Counted from the stretch's first letter, positions 1 through 9,405 are shown. The stretch: 64,000 bases of DNA from Citrobacter sp. 18056 (GCA_902706235.1 CACSJR010000007.1:240869-304868); one strand, 5' to 3'. A program made the numbers and translations. The notes: generated from the sequence alone by a model not told the origin.

Positions 1-1909
1 GCTCTCCACCCGTTTTGCCCAGTTGTGGCGCAATATCTCGACCGCTCAGCATAAGCCTTTCAATTCACAGACCTTTAGCAACGCAGTGAGCCACTTTTTG
101 CTGCTGGCGGGGCTGGTCTTCGCCTTCTACGCCCTACTGCGCCTTTGCGCTCTGCCGCTGTATCGAAAAATGGGGAAATGGGGACGGAAGAAGAACCGCG
201 ATCGCAGCAACTGGCTGCACCTGCCCGCGATGATCACTGCCGCAATGATTATCGACCTGTTGCTGTTGGCGTTGACGCTGTTCGTCGGGCAAATGCTGAG
301 CGACAGGCTCAACGGCGGTAGCCGTACCGTGGCCTTTCAACAAAGCCTGTTCCTGAACGCCTTCGCGCTTATCGAGTTCTTTAAAGCCATTCTGCGCCTG
401 ATTTTCTGCCCTCGCGTGCCGGATCTGCGTCCATTCACTATTCAGGATGAGGCCGCTCGCTACTGGAGCCTGCGCCTCAGCCTGCTGAGCGGGGTGATTG
501 GCTACGGACTTATCGTTGCGGTGCCTATCATGTCCAACCAGGTGAACGTCCAGACTGGGGCGCTGGCCAACGTGGTCATTATGCTGTGCATCACCGTCTG
601 GGCATTGTGGCTGATTTTCCACAACAAGAAGGCCATTACCGAAAGCCTCATCGGGCTGGCCAACCGTTCGCTGTCCTTCTTTAGCTTGTTCATTCGCGCC
701 TTCGCACTGGTCTGGCACTGGATCGCCAGCGCCTACTTTATCGTGCTGTTCTTTTTCTCACTGTTCGACCCAGGCAACAGCCTGAAATTCATGATGGGCG
801 CGTCGGTCAGAAGCCTCGCCATCATTGGTATCGCCGCATTTATCTCCGGAATTTTGTCGCGCTGGATTGCCAAAACCATCACCCTGTCACCGGAAACGCA
901 GCGTAACTATCCGGAGCTGCAAAAGCGGCTGAATGGCTGGCTTTCGGCGTCGCTGAAGGCCGCGCGGATCCTGACGGTTTGCGTATCAGTGATGCTGCTG
1001 CTCAGCGCCTGGGGACTGTTCGACTTCTGGAGCTGGCTGCACAACGGCGCGGGCGAAAAAACGGTGGATGTGCTGATCCGCATCGCGCTGATTTTGTTCT
1101 TCTCGGCCATCGGCTGGACGCTGTTGGCGAGCCTGATAGAAAACCGGCTGGCGTCCGACATTCATGGCCGCCCGCTGCCGAGCGCACGCGCCCGCACGCT
1201 GCTAACGCTGTTCCGCAATGCCCTGGCGGTGGTCATCAGTACGATCACGGTGATGATCCTGCTGTCGGAAATTGGCGTGAACATTGCACCGCTGCTGGCG
1301 GGTGCCGGTGCATTGGGGCTGGCGATTTCCTTTGGTTCGCAGACCCTGGTAAAAGACATCATCACCGGGATTTTCATCCAATTTGAAAACGGAATGAACA
1401 CCGGGGATTTGGTCACCATCGGGCCGCTGACCGGCACGGTAGAACGGATGTCGATTCGTTCGGTAGGCGTGCGTCAGGATACCGGGGCGTACCACATTAT
1501 TCCGTGGTCCTCGATCACGACCTTCGCCAACTTCGTGCGCGGCATAGGTTCGGTAGTTGCGAATTACGATGTGGATCGTGGAGAAGACGTTGATAAGGCT
1601 AATGACGCCCTGAAAGCGGCGGTGACGGAGCTGATGGAGCAGGAAGATATTCGCGGGCTGGTGATAGGTGAACCGTCGTTTGCCGGGCTGGTTGGGTTGA
1701 CCAACACCGCCTTCACGCTACGGGCGTCGTTCACTACCCTGCCGTTAAAGCAATGGACGGTGCGTTTTGCGCTGGATACGCAGGTGAAGAAGCACTTCGA
1801 TAAAGCGGGGATCCGCGCGCCGGTGCAGACGTATCAGGTACTGCCTTCGCCCGGCAACCCAGCATTAGCAGCGCCTGAGCCGCCAACGCCGAATCAACCG
1901 ACGCTGTGA
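1..1909 (+). CDS. ybiO: Mechanosensitive channel YbiO (5' end outside window)
   Basis: MscS-superfamily inner-membrane channel that opens under membrane tension to relieve osmotic downshock. The reading frame is open from base 2, so the N-terminus (signal peptide and periplasmic domain, about 110 residues in the 741-residue E. coli protein) is missing from the window; the TTG near base 23 is not a convincing start. Many hydrophobic helices are followed by the MscS core near bases 1330-1440 (FGSQTLVKDIITG, then a beta domain around GDLVTIGPLTGTVE) and a soluble C-terminal alpha/beta domain ending in a Pro-rich tail. The stop codon directly abuts the convergent rlmF gene. Assignment rests on family motifs and on the ybiO-rlmF order known from E. 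coli. Confidence 0.93.
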   Translation, partial: LSTRFAQLWRNISTAQHKPFNSQTFSNAVSHFLLLAGLVFAFYALLRLCALPLYRKMGKWGRKKNRDRSNWLHLPAMITAAMIIDLLLLALTLFVGQMLSDRLNGGSRTVAFQQSLFLNAFALIEFFKAILRLIFCPRVPDLRPFTIQDEAARYWSLRLSLLSGVIGYGLIVAVPIMSNQVNVQTGALANVVIMLCITVWALWLIFHNKKAITESLIGLANRSLSFFSLFIRAFALVWHWIASAYFIVLFFFSLFDPGNSLKFMMGASVRSLAIIGIAAFISGILSRWIAKTITLSPETQRNYPELQKRLNGWLSASLKAARILTVCVSVMLLLSAWGLFDFWSWLHNGAGEKTVDVLIRIALILFFSAIGWTLLASLIENRLASDIHGRPLPSARARTLLTLFRNALAVVISTITVMILLSEIGVNIAPLLAGAGALGLAISFGSQTLVKDIITGIFIQFENGMNTGDLVTIGPLTGTVERMSIRSVGVRQDTGAYHIIPWSSITTFANFVRGIGSVVANYDVDRGEDVDKANDALKAAVTELMEQEDIRGLVIGEPSFAGLVGLTNTAFTLRASFTTLPLKQWTVRFALDTQVKKHFDKAGIRAPVQTYQVLPSPGNPALAAPEPPTPNQPTL

Positions 1910-2836
1910 TTAGCGTGCGCGAGCGACAAAGCGGCGACGTTTGTCCTCATCAAGGAAAGTCCAGGCGATGAAGCGGCTTTGCTTTTGACCCTGGGCCATC
2001 TCTTTTTTCACCACTTTCACCGCACCGGCTTCAGTCAGCGCGGAATAGAGCATCGGCAGATTATCGCCGCGCGACACAAGCGAAGTGAACCACATCACCT
2101 GACGACCATACTCGCGGCTTTCGGCGATCATTTTGCGGATAAAGGCCACTTCACCGCCTTCACACCACAGTTCCTGATTCTGACCACCAAAGTTCAGGGG
2201 CTCGTGTTTCTGCTGTCCGAGGTTGCGACGTTTACGTTCATTACCTTCGCGCGCACTTTCAGCGGAATCATGGAACGGCGGGTTACAGACCATCGCCTCG
2301 AAGAATTCATTTTTATGGATCATGCCCGCAAGGATCGCCTCTTCATCCTTTTGACGACGCAAACGGATCTGACGGCTCATGCCCGGGTTAGCATCAATAA
2401 TCGCCTGCGCCGCGGTGAGGGCTTCGGCGCTCACTTCGGTGCCGGTGAAACGCCAGCCGTATTCGTGGCTGCCAATCAGCGGATAAATCAGGTTCGCGCC
2501 AGTGCCGATATCCAGCACGCTGGCGTTTTGCGGCAGGCTGCCGTTCGCTTCAGTCAGCAAATCCGCCAAATGATGCATGTAGTCTGCACGGCCCGGGACC
2601 GGTGGGCAGAGGAAACCGTCTGGAATATTCCACGCTTTCACCTGATAAAAGTGCGCCAGCAGCGCCTGATTCAGGGTCTTTACCGCGTCGGGATCGGCAA
2701 AGTTAATGGTCTGCTCCCCGGCCGGGTTGGCGACGATAAACGCTGCAAGTGCCGGTGTGTCCTTGCACAATGCGGGTAAATCGTATCGGTCGTGGTGACG
2801 ATTACGCGGGTGTAATCCTGGCTTTTGAACTTTCAT
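1910..2836 (-). CDS. rlmF: 23S rRNA m6A1618 methyltransferase RlmF (YbiN)
   Basis: S-adenosylmethionine-dependent N6-adenine methyltransferase that modifies A1618 of 23S rRNA. Seen in the 308-residue product: a Rossmann SAM motif [10 protein letters not shown] at about residues 107-116 and the catalytic NPPF motif at 185-188, typical of N6-adenine enzymes. The Lys/Arg-rich N-terminus and C-terminus fit RNA binding. The start at 2836 is preceded by AGGAGGAAG, a strong ribosome-binding site. It is convergent with ybiO with no gap. Length matches the E. coli protein (308). Confidence 0.95.
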   Translation of the reverse strand: MKVQKPGLHPRNRHHDRYDLPALCKDTPALAAFIVANPAGEQTINFADPDAVKTLNQALLAHFYQVKAWNIPDGFLCPPVPGRADYMHHLADLLTEANGSLPQNASVLDIGTGANLIYPLIGSHEYGWRFTGTEVSAEALTAAQAIIDANPGMSRQIRLRRQKDEEAILAGMIHKNEFFEAMVCNPPFHDSAESAREGNERKRRNLGQQKHEPLNFGGQNQELWCEGGEVAFIRKMIAESREYGRQVMWFTSLVSRGDNLPMLYSALTEAGAVKVVKKEMAQGQKQSRFIAWTFLDEDKRRRFVARAR

Positions 2837-2928
2837 AGCTTCCTCCTGTTGACGGCGCGTAAGATACCCGTTGACGCGGGTGGCGTAAATAAGTGAGTCT
2901 TCTTATTATTTCACGGGACAGGTGCACC

Positions 2929-3543
2929 ATGTATTTTTATCAGCCTTCAGACGGTCACGGACTGCCGCATGACCCCCTCAATGCGATCATTGGCCCACGC
3001 CCAATTGGCTGGATTGCCTCCGTCGATGCGCATGGAAAACGTAATCTGGCGCCATACAGCTTCTTTAACTGCTTTAACTATCGTCCACCGATCATCGGCT
3101 TCGCCAGTAGCGGTTGGAAAGACAGCGTGCAAAATATCGTTGAAACACGCGAATTTGTCTGGAATCTCACCACGCTCGACCTTGCCAGCGCCATGAATGA
3201 AACCTCAGCCAGTCTCGCTCACGGCGAAGATGAGTTTATCCGCGCAGGGCTGACGCCTGTCGAAAGCCGTCTGGTTCGCGCCCCGCGCGTGGCGGAAAGC
3301 CCGGTGAATTTCGAGTGCCGCTTATCGCAATGCATTCAGCTTACTGGCGCGGATGGCACGGCGGTGGATACCTGGCTGGTGCTTGGTGAAGTGGTGGCGG
3401 TGCATATTGATGAATCGCTGCTGGAAAACGGCATATATCAGACCGCGAAAGCCAAACCGGTGCTGCGTGCCGGTGGCCCAAGCGCGTATTACAGCATCGA
3501 TGAAAGCCAACGTTTTGATTTAATCCGCCCCGACGCCCGATAA
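2929..3543 (+). CDS. Flavin reductase-like domain protein
   Basis: Product of 204 residues with the flavin-reductase-like (FMN-binding split barrel) fold: the N-terminal run LNAIIGPRPIGWIASVDAHG and the NLAPYSFFNCFNYRPPIIGF segment are family hallmarks where FMN phosphate and isoalloxazine bind. These proteins use FMN and reduced pyridine nucleotide, but substrates of this subgroup (YwrF-like) are not established. The ATG at 2929 is preferred over an upstream in-frame ATG at 2893 because of the GGGACAGG stretch just before it and because homologues start MYFYQP-like. Monocistronic by context, divergent from rlmF. No known E. coli K-12 counterpart at this position comes to mind. Confidence 0.8.
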   Translation: MYFYQPSDGHGLPHDPLNAIIGPRPIGWIASVDAHGKRNLAPYSFFNCFNYRPPIIGFASSGWKDSVQNIVETREFVWNLTTLDLASAMNETSASLAHGEDEFIRAGLTPVESRLVRAPRVAESPVNFECRLSQCIQLTGADGTAVDTWLVLGEVVAVHIDESLLENGIYQTAKAKPVLRAGGPSAYYSIDESQRFDLIRPDAR

Positions 3544-3706
3544 TTTCTCATTCGATCAGCCACTTATTTGTGGCTGATTTGTCAGTTTTTTGTCAAAAAA
3601 TGTCGTTCAAAAAACGCGCAGATCATCATCAATTTTTTGCGGCATGTCACATTTCCTCAACACCTACACTTACGTTATCCCCCGTGGATACAGAGAGGAT
3701 GTGCAC

Positions 3707-3970
3707 ATGAAAAGATTGTTGCTTCTGGTCGCTGCTGGTGCGTTGTCGATGCTCTCTTTTTCGGCTTCCGCCGAACCTCAACAACTCATGAAAGGTGACA
3801 CCGGACAATTGCGTCCGTCAGGTACAGTGTCGGTTTCTGGTGCTGATGACTTTGGTGATCTTCAGGCGAAGCTTGCAGAAAAAGCGCAGCAGGAAGGGGC
3901 TAAAGGGTATGTGGTTAACTCCGCCAGCGGTGATAACAAAATGTTCGGCACCGCTACCATCTACAAATAA
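3707..3970 (+). CDS. ybiJ: DUF1471 periplasmic protein YbiJ
   Basis: Small secreted protein of 87 residues. An N-terminal signal peptide (KRLLLLVAAGALSMLSFSASA, cleavage after Ala about 22) is followed by one DUF1471/YhcN domain: GTVSVSGADDFGDLQAKLAEKA, then GAKGYVVNSASGDNKMFGTATIYK at the C-terminus. The family responds to stress or biofilm conditions; a molecular role is not settled. The start at 3707 has AGAGAGGA upstream. It is a paralogue of the next gene at 4417, sharing the KLAEKA and GTA-IYK blocks, and is followed by its own intrinsic terminator. Confidence 0.9.
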   Translation: MKRLLLLVAAGALSMLSFSASAEPQQLMKGDTGQLRPSGTVSVSGADDFGDLQAKLAEKAQQEGAKGYVVNSASGDNKMFGTATIYK

Positions 3971-3994
3971 ACTGTTGAAGTTATTCCGCTCAGA

Positions 3995-4027
3995 AAAGCG
4001 CCTCAAATAGCAGGCGCTTTCTTTTTC
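3995..4027 (+). terminator. Intrinsic terminator of ybiJ
   Basis: Stem AAAGCGCC / GGCGCTTT with a short loop followed by CTTTTTC, 25 bases after the ybiJ stop. Confidence 0.85.
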
Positions 4028-4352
4028 CCCCTGGGAAATACCCCCCTGAATCACCTCAGAATAAATACTTTAAAAATCCTGTTAGATCGGTGTATAGTTC
4101 CGCACTACCTCGCAATGTGTAGATTTACTGACAAAACTACAGCTTCCAACACAGCGTAACCGTTTGTCTTTACGCGCACACTTTTATACAAGAATCGTCG
4201 CAATCTGTGCCCTTAAAACACCTCACTCGGCTTCAATGCCATTTTCAGCTTCGGGGCGGACTTTATTTTATTAATAATCAATAATTTATTAATCATTCAA
4301 AAAATTCGATTAAGTCTATCAAGTCTATTCGATTTTATCTTTCGCAAAAAAA

Positions 4353-4368
4353 CGTGATACTCATCACA
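4353..4368 (+). promoter_or_regulatory. Candidate CRP site upstream of the mcbA-like gene
   Basis: CGTGA-TACTCA-TCACA matches the CRP consensus TGTGA-N6-TCACA at 9 of 10 positions. It lies about 50 bases before the ATG at 4417 in a 446-base gene-free stretch (3971-4416) that is AT-rich and also contains a TCTAT-rich repeat (AAGTCTATCAAGTCTATTCG, 4312-4331). Nothing else was recognised in that stretch. Given its closeness to the start it could act at an upstream-positioned or class II promoter; functional role is inferred. Confidence 0.45.
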
Positions 4369-4416
4369 TCGACGGAACAACGTCACATTTAAAGAATAAC
4401 CTGCGAGAGATTAACC

Positions 4417-4677
4417 ATGAAAACCATTAAAACTGCTGCTGTTGCCATCGCTCTTTCTGCTCTTTCTTTCGGCGTGTTTGCTGCACAGCCTGTGTCCCCG
4501 ACTGAAGCACAGAGCATGAACAAAATCGGTACCGTATCTGTAGAAGGCGCGACTACGCTGGATGGTATGGAAGCGAAACTGGCTGAGAAAGCCGCAGCGG
4601 CAGGTGCTACCGGCTACAGCATTACGTCTGCTAACACCAATAACAAAATCAGCGGTACTGCGGTGATTTACAAATAA
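4417..4677 (+). CDS. mcbA: DUF1471 periplasmic protein, McbA/YbiM-like
   Basis: Protein of 86 residues with a clear signal peptide (about residues 1-22, ending GVFAA) and one DUF1471 domain with the GTVSVEGATTLDGMEAKLAEKA and GTAVIYK blocks. In E. coli the gene here (mcbA, formerly ybiM) is repressed by McbR and linked to colanic acid overproduction and mucoidy; that role is transferred by position and family. Start chosen at GCGAGAGATTAACC-ATG. It is followed by a strong terminator. Paralogue of ybiJ, suggesting tandem duplication. Confidence 0.85.
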   Translation: MKTIKTAAVAIALSALSFGVFAAQPVSPTEAQSMNKIGTVSVEGATTLDGMEAKLAEKAAAAGATGYSITSANTNNKISGTAVIYK

Positions 4678-4753
4678 TCACCGGAACAGATTTAACCCTC
4701 ATTGACCTTTAGGCTATGCCTGCAGTACCTGAATAACCCTCATTATTTATTCG

Positions 4754-4782
4754 CCCGTCCACGCCACTGGACGGGTTTTTTT
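4754..4782 (+). terminator. Intrinsic terminator of mcbA-like gene
   Basis: Perfect 8-bp stem CCCGTCCA / TGGACGGG with a 6-base loop followed by seven T, between mcbA and the convergent ybiB. Confidence 0.9.
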
Positions 4783-4794
4783 GATGCCTGTAAA

Positions 4795-5757
4795 TCACCA
4801 GCAGTCGTTGACCCGTTGCAGGCCAGCGGCAACATCAGTCACTTCTCCGGTTGCCACCAGGCAACAGGCCATCTGAATTTTCAGTGATTCAGGTACCGGC
4901 TCAACGCCCGCGACGCAGCGCTCAATCCATCTGGCCGTCACTTCCGGATCTTTCGATTCTGGCAGCAGTACTTCCCGCAGCGCATCTTCGCGTTCGACAA
5001 GCACCCGCGTACCGTGGCTGTCAATCAGGCTCATCTGCGGGCAACGCTGCGGATTGGCATAAACCTCACCTTCCGTACCGTGCATCAACAGCGCGCGACC
5101 GCCGATCCCCTCAAAGAATTTCCCGACGCGCGGCACATATTCCGGGTGCGAAACGCTCGACAAGCGCAGCGCCGCGTCTTCGGCAAACGGCGTCGCGAGC
5201 TTCGCCAGGGTGTGTGCGCTGTTACGCACCCCCATTCGCCAACGCAGGCCGAGCTGAGCTTCGAGCGGCGGGCAGAACGCGCCAATTGGCATGTACACCG
5301 GCTGATGGCCGTCGAGCTTCGCCTGCGCCTGCCCGGCGTGCAGCGTCGGTTCGATACCCAGCAGAGTGAAAACGGTTTCGGTTAGCACGCGGGTCGGATC
5401 GTGGCTGACGCCGTGAACCAGTACCGGGAAACCGAGTTTGTGCAGCAGCATCGCCAGCAGTGGCGTAAGGTTCGCCAGCTTGCGCGCGCCGTTATAGCTT
5501 GGGATAACAATCGGCATCGGCTTCGCTATCGGTGGCGTCAGGCTGACCGTATGCTGCTGCATTGCCTCGTAGAAGCCCTGCATTTCGGCCTCACCCTCAC
5601 CTTTTATGCGCAGCGCAATCAGAATGCCGCCCAGCTCCAGCTCCGGCACGTCACCTTTCAACATCCGGGTATACAGACCGCGAGCGGTATCGGTGTCCAG
5701 ATCACGGGCGTGGTTTTTGCCACGACCGACTTCTTTAATGATTTTGCGATAGTCCAT
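4795..5757 (-). CDS. ybiB: TrpD2-type protein YbiB
   Basis: Member of the glycosyltransferase family 3 / anthranilate phosphoribosyltransferase fold (TrpD2 group), 320 residues. E. coli YbiB is reported to bind nucleic acids without sequence preference and is LexA-controlled through dinG. Seen here: N-terminal helical bundle, then PMPIVIPSYNGARKLANLTPLLAMLL and LPVLVHGVSHDP-like turns; the canonical PRPP-binding GTGGD loop of TrpD is absent. The ATG at 5757 is chosen over 5775 because GCAGGAGAG sits six bases before it and the length then matches E. coli. It begins 28 bases after the dinG stop, so the two are probably cotranscribed. Confidence 0.9.
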   Translation of the reverse strand: MDYRKIIKEVGRGKNHARDLDTDTARGLYTRMLKGDVPELELGGILIALRIKGEGEAEMQGFYEAMQQHTVSLTPPIAKPMPIVIPSYNGARKLANLTPLLAMLLHKLGFPVLVHGVSHDPTRVLTETVFTLLGIEPTLHAGQAQAKLDGHQPVYMPIGAFCPPLEAQLGLRWRMGVRNSAHTLAKLATPFAEDAALRLSSVSHPEYVPRVGKFFEGIGGRALLMHGTEGEVYANPQRCPQMSLIDSHGTRVLVEREDALREVLLPESKDPEVTARWIERCVAGVEPVPESLKIQMACCLVATGEVTDVAAGLQRVNDCW

Positions 5758-5785
5758 GCATCTCTCCTGCAGCATGCCGCGAACG

Positions 5786-7936
5786 TCAGCGTCGCTTCCG
5801 CCGGGTCGGCTTAGTTGTGCTTTTGCTTTTTACTATACCTTCTGGCGCCTCCGGTTGCTCTATAGGAAACACCGGTAAGGCGTTCAGCAACCGCGGGCCG
5901 TAATTTTTGGTGAGCAGCCGCTTGTCGTAAATAATCACTTCGCCCCAGCAGCTGTGGCTTCGGATCAAACGCCCGACCTGCTGAATGAGGTTAAACGAGG
6001 CGCTCGGCAGGCTTTGTACTTCAAACGGATAGCGGTTCAGGCTTTTCAGCCACTCGCCCTCGGTAATGACCACCGGGCTGTCGATCGGCGGAAACGCAAT
6101 TTTGTGGATGTGAACCTGGCTGAGCAATTCGCCTTTCAAATCGAGCCCTTCGGCAAACGACTGCAGCCCCACCAACACACTGCTTTCCCCGCTTTCCACC
6201 CGCTTGCGGTGCAGCTCTACCAGGCGGTAACGCGGCTGATCGCCCTGCACCAGCAGCAGTAAACGCAAATCAGGTACGTACTCCAGAAAACGCTGCATCG
6301 CGCGTCCGCTGGCAAACAGCACTAACATCCCACAATGCTTTTTGGCCTCGACTTGCTCGCGGAAATAGGCCGCCATTTCCGCCAGATGCTGCTCTTCATT
6401 ATCCATCGACGGCTCGACGCTCATCCGTGGAATGATGATTTTTCCCTGCTCGACGTGATTAAACGGCGAATCGAGCGCAACAAAACGGTCGCCCGCTTTT
6501 TCCTTCAGGCCGCTCATCTCCTGCAAACGCGAGAAGCTGTTCAGCGAGCGCAGCGTCGCGGACGTCACGACGATATGCGGCACGCGCCGCCAGAGCAGTT
6601 TTTCCAGCTGGTCGCTGACACGAATACCCACGCAGTGGAACCAGACGTGCGGCTGGCCATCGCGCTGATCCCTTGTGGCCCATTTAGTGACCGGCGCACC
6701 GGAGGCCTGAACCATCGCTGAGAGTTTCCACAGCTTGCTTTGCGCCTCGAACATTCCCAACGCGCGGTTCATTTGCAACAGCACGCGGTGCAGACGCACA
6801 ATATCGTGCGAGCCGGTTTTTTCACTGAGATCGTTGAGAAACAGCTCCGATAATCCGCGCAGCATTTCGGTGAGTTTGGCCAGGCGCTGGCAGTGCGCCA
6901 TGATTTCGTCCGGCAGTTCGCCCATCGCAAAACGGTGTTCGGCTTCCGGCCCGGCAGGCATGTACAGGCTGAGAATGTTATTCAGCGAAACAATGTGTTC
7001 CTGCAGCTCGTCACAATGCTCTTTTAGACGTTCGGGCGCAGCCAGGGGCGGGAAGGTTTTCGGGCGGAATTGCTCCATGCAGGTCGCCACCAGCTTGATG
7101 AATAAATCCAGCTGCAGGCGATACCAGGAGGCGGTGATTTCGGCGCTCATCTCCAGCGCGTCGCGGGCGACGTCCGGTAAATGGTGGCCTTCATCCAGCA
7201 CCAGCAGCAGGTTTTTGGCTTCCGGCAAGACCGCCTCGCTTTCCATTGCCGCCATCACCAGCGCATGGTTGGCAACCACGACTTCCGCTTCCTGAATTTC
7301 GCGGCGGGCCACGAAGAATGGGCATTCGCGGTAGTAGTGACAGTTGCGATTGAGACAGCTGGCTTTATCCGTGCTCATGCGGCTCCAGAGCGCGTCATCG
7401 ATAGCCTGATCGGTATGATCGCGTAGTCCGTCCCATTTGTAGCTGTCCAAATCGGCTTTCAGCTTCGCACAGCGCTTCTGTTCTTCTTTGTTGTTTGGTG
7501 TTAATTCGTCGTCGAGAAACGCCAGTAAATCCTGATGCGTCGGCTCACTGCTGGACAGCGCAGTCAGATTACGGGGGCACACATAGCGTCCGCGGCCAAA
7601 GGCGGCGGTGAAGCGCAGATCGGGAATGATTTTTTTCAGCAGCGGCAGATCTTTGCTGTAGATCTGATCCTGTAAGGCAACGTTAGCGGTGCTGATCACC
7701 AGCGTTTTTTGTTCTTCGCGGGCAATGGCGATGCCGGGAATGAGATACGAAAGCGTTTTACCGACGCCGGTCGGCGCTTCGATAGCCAGATGCCTGCCCT
7801 CGTCACCGGCGAGCGTTTTCGCCACATCGGCAATCATCTGCCGCTGCGGGGCCCGGGGAATAAAGTCGGGGATCTGTTCCTGGAGCGCCTTGTACCATGA
7901 CGCGATTTGCGCTTTTAACGCGGCGGATAAGGCCAT
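5786..7936 (-). CDS. dinG: ATP-dependent 5'-3' DNA helicase DinG
   Basis: XPD-like superfamily 2 iron-sulfur helicase that unwinds forked DNA, R-loops and D-loops, aiding replication through transcription units; part of the SOS regulon. From the start at 7936 the product has 716 residues. Walker A APTGVGKT lies at about residues 54-61. Four cysteines for the Fe-S cluster are visible (YVCPRNL, then CLNRNCHYYRECPFF). The Walker B variant is LDEGHH, and the C-terminal helicase motif includes QQVGRLIRS. An upstream ATG at 7969 would overlap the LexA site; the chosen start matches the E. coli N-terminus. The C-terminus is basic. Confidence 0.96.
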   Translation of the reverse strand: MALSAALKAQIASWYKALQEQIPDFIPRAPQRQMIADVAKTLAGDEGRHLAIEAPTGVGKTLSYLIPGIAIAREEQKTLVISTANVALQDQIYSKDLPLLKKIIPDLRFTAAFGRGRYVCPRNLTALSSSEPTHQDLLAFLDDELTPNNKEEQKRCAKLKADLDSYKWDGLRDHTDQAIDDALWSRMSTDKASCLNRNCHYYRECPFFVARREIQEAEVVVANHALVMAAMESEAVLPEAKNLLLVLDEGHHLPDVARDALEMSAEITASWYRLQLDLFIKLVATCMEQFRPKTFPPLAAPERLKEHCDELQEHIVSLNNILSLYMPAGPEAEHRFAMGELPDEIMAHCQRLAKLTEMLRGLSELFLNDLSEKTGSHDIVRLHRVLLQMNRALGMFEAQSKLWKLSAMVQASGAPVTKWATRDQRDGQPHVWFHCVGIRVSDQLEKLLWRRVPHIVVTSATLRSLNSFSRLQEMSGLKEKAGDRFVALDSPFNHVEQGKIIIPRMSVEPSMDNEEQHLAEMAAYFREQVEAKKHCGMLVLFASGRAMQRFLEYVPDLRLLLLVQGDQPRYRLVELHRKRVESGESSVLVGLQSFAEGLDLKGELLSQVHIHKIAFPPIDSPVVITEGEWLKSLNRYPFEVQSLPSASFNLIQQVGRLIRSHSCWGEVIIYDKRLLTKNYGPRLLNALPVFPIEQPEAPEGIVKSKSTTKPTRRKRR

Positions 7937-7953
7937 CGGGAGAACCTGAAATA

Positions 7954-7969
7954 CTGTATAAACAGCCAC
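7954..7969 (-). promoter_or_regulatory. LexA box of dinG
   Basis: The 16-bp frame CTG-N10-CAC on the plus strand (CTGTATAAACAGCCAC) corresponds to the known E. coli dinG SOS box, with one half-site weakened (GTG in place of the consensus CTG on the minus strand). It sits 18 bases before the dinG ATG. Position and the core GGCTGTTTATACAGTA shared with E. coli make SOS control likely. Confidence 0.75.
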
Positions 7970-8040
7970 TATTGTGGCATTTTTAGCGTTCAGGCTGTAC
8001 CTTTTTTTCCGCCGTTCTGAACTGTGCTCGCAAAAATGCA

Positions 8041-8062
8041 GGGGAGAAAACCCTCTCCGCCC
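8041..8062 (-). terminator. Weak hairpin after the GH4 gene
   Basis: GGAGA-N6-TCTCC inverted repeat (8043-8058) 7 to 26 bases after the stop at 8069; on the minus strand it is followed by CCCTGCATTTTTG. The stem is short, so it is only a possible terminator for the PTS-GH4 operon. Confidence 0.35.
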
Positions 8063-8068
8063 CCGGTT

Positions 8069-9394
8069 TTAGTGCAGTGCTGGCCAATAGTCTTTATTGG
8101 CTTCGATCAGTGCATCCAGCACCTGCCGGGCCTTTTTCGCATCCACGATGGTGCGGTTGAGTGTCAACGCCTGCAAGGCTTTGGTGTAGGAACCCTCAAA
8201 CCAGGCCTCTACGGTCAGACGTTCATAGGCAAATTGCTGTTCGATGAGTCCTTTGTAGAACACCGGAATTTTGCCCACCCCAAATGGACGTGGCCCGTTG
8301 CAACCCACTTCTGCCGCCAGTTCCACCATTACGTCGTCATCGAGGTTTTCTACCAGCCCATGGTTTGGCACCATGACGATAAATTTCTTCTTCAGGTTGA
8401 AGGCGATACTTTCCGCCAGTTCGACAATCATATCGCCATGCGCGTCATTATGGACGACCTGGACGTTACGTGTCGTGCCCTCAGCCGCTGCAGTACGGCA
8501 TTCGTCAAAGACCCGTTTTTCACGACCATTCATCACTTCATTGGCGCGCGTATAATTTGGGTCCAGTTTGCTGAATTTGTACTGTGGATAGAGGTAGTAC
8601 TGCAAATAGGTATTCGGCAGATAGTCCGGGAAATCACGCAGCATGTCAGCCACCGCAGCGTAGGTCTCAAGCCACGACGCATCCCGTTGTTCAGCATCCG
8701 CAGGCTTAAATCCGTTCTCTGCAATCCAGGCTTTTAATTCCGGCACCAAATCATGCCCGTTCTGATCATAAAGATGCGTAAACCAGCCGAAGTGGTTGAG
8801 GCCAAAATAGACCGGATCAAATGTCGCCGGGTCACGCTGTAATAAGCGGCCATAGGAACGCAGCAAATTCACCGGCTGGTCGCAAATATTGAGAATGCGC
8901 TTGTCCTGTGGAAAGCGTTTATTCAATGCATCCGCCACAATGGCGGCCGGGTTGGTATAGTTTAAAATCCATGCTTGCGGTGAGCGGGAACGTACTTTTT
9001 CCACCAGCGCTATCATGTCGCCAATCGACCGCATGCCGTAGGCAAAACCGCCTGCACCGCAGGTTTCCTGGCCGATTACGCCAAGGCGCAAGGGGATTTT
9101 TTCGTCCTGTTCACGCATGGCATAGCCACCGGTACGCATCTGACAGAAGACGAAATCCACCTCGCTAAAAGCAATATTCTCATCGCCGGTATAGATAAAT
9201 TCCAGTGCCGGATACTCTTCACGGAACAGGACTTTTGCATATTCGCCTATCACCGCCTGACGCTGGGTATCCACGTCAAACATCACCAGTTTGTTCAACG
9301 GCAGACGATTTTTGAGTTTGCATAAGGCTTTCAATAATCCCGGCGTCCAGGTTGATCCGCCGCCGACCAGGACAATATTGAAGGAAGTTTTCAT
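8069..9394 (-). CDS. GH4 6-phospho-alpha-glucosidase
   Basis: NAD+- and Mn2+-dependent glycosidase that hydrolyses phosphorylated alpha-glucosides delivered by a PTS (maltose-6-P, sucrose-isomer phosphates). Product of 441 residues. It begins with a Rossmann NAD loop GGGSTWTPGL (residues 11-20), then NYTNPAA (145-151). The metal ligands Cys171 (in CDQP) and His201 (GLNHFGW) are both present. In GH4 a CD-P motif marks 6-phospho-alpha-glucosidases (GlvA, AglB) while CNVP marks beta enzymes, so alpha specificity is inferred; the middle residue is Gln where GlvA has Met. It starts 11 bases after the EIIBC stop, with an AGAGAA ribosome-binding site. AglB-like or GlvA-like; the exact sugar is unknown. 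Confidence 0.87.
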   Translation of the reverse strand: MKTSFNIVLVGGGSTWTPGLLKALCKLKNRLPLNKLVMFDVDTQRQAVIGEYAKVLFREEYPALEFIYTGDENIAFSEVDFVFCQMRTGGYAMREQDEKIPLRLGVIGQETCGAGGFAYGMRSIGDMIALVEKVRSRSPQAWILNYTNPAAIVADALNKRFPQDKRILNICDQPVNLLRSYGRLLQRDPATFDPVYFGLNHFGWFTHLYDQNGHDLVPELKAWIAENGFKPADAEQRDASWLETYAAVADMLRDFPDYLPNTYLQYYLYPQYKFSKLDPNYTRANEVMNGREKRVFDECRTAAAEGTTRNVQVVHNDAHGDMIVELAESIAFNLKKKFIVMVPNHGLVENLDDDVMVELAAEVGCNGPRPFGVGKIPVFYKGLIEQQFAYERLTVEAWFEGSYTKALQALTLNRTIVDAKKARQVLDALIEANKDYWPALH

Positions 9395-9405
9395 GATGAG
9401 TTCTC

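Noticed and set aside
979..1386. 135-codon alternative frame inside ybiO
   Set aside because: Shadow frame of a high-GC coding sequence with no recognisable family.
1979..2779. 266-codon plus-strand frame opposite rlmF
   Set aside because: Antisense to a well-supported methyltransferase; residue make-up is that of a mirrored gene.
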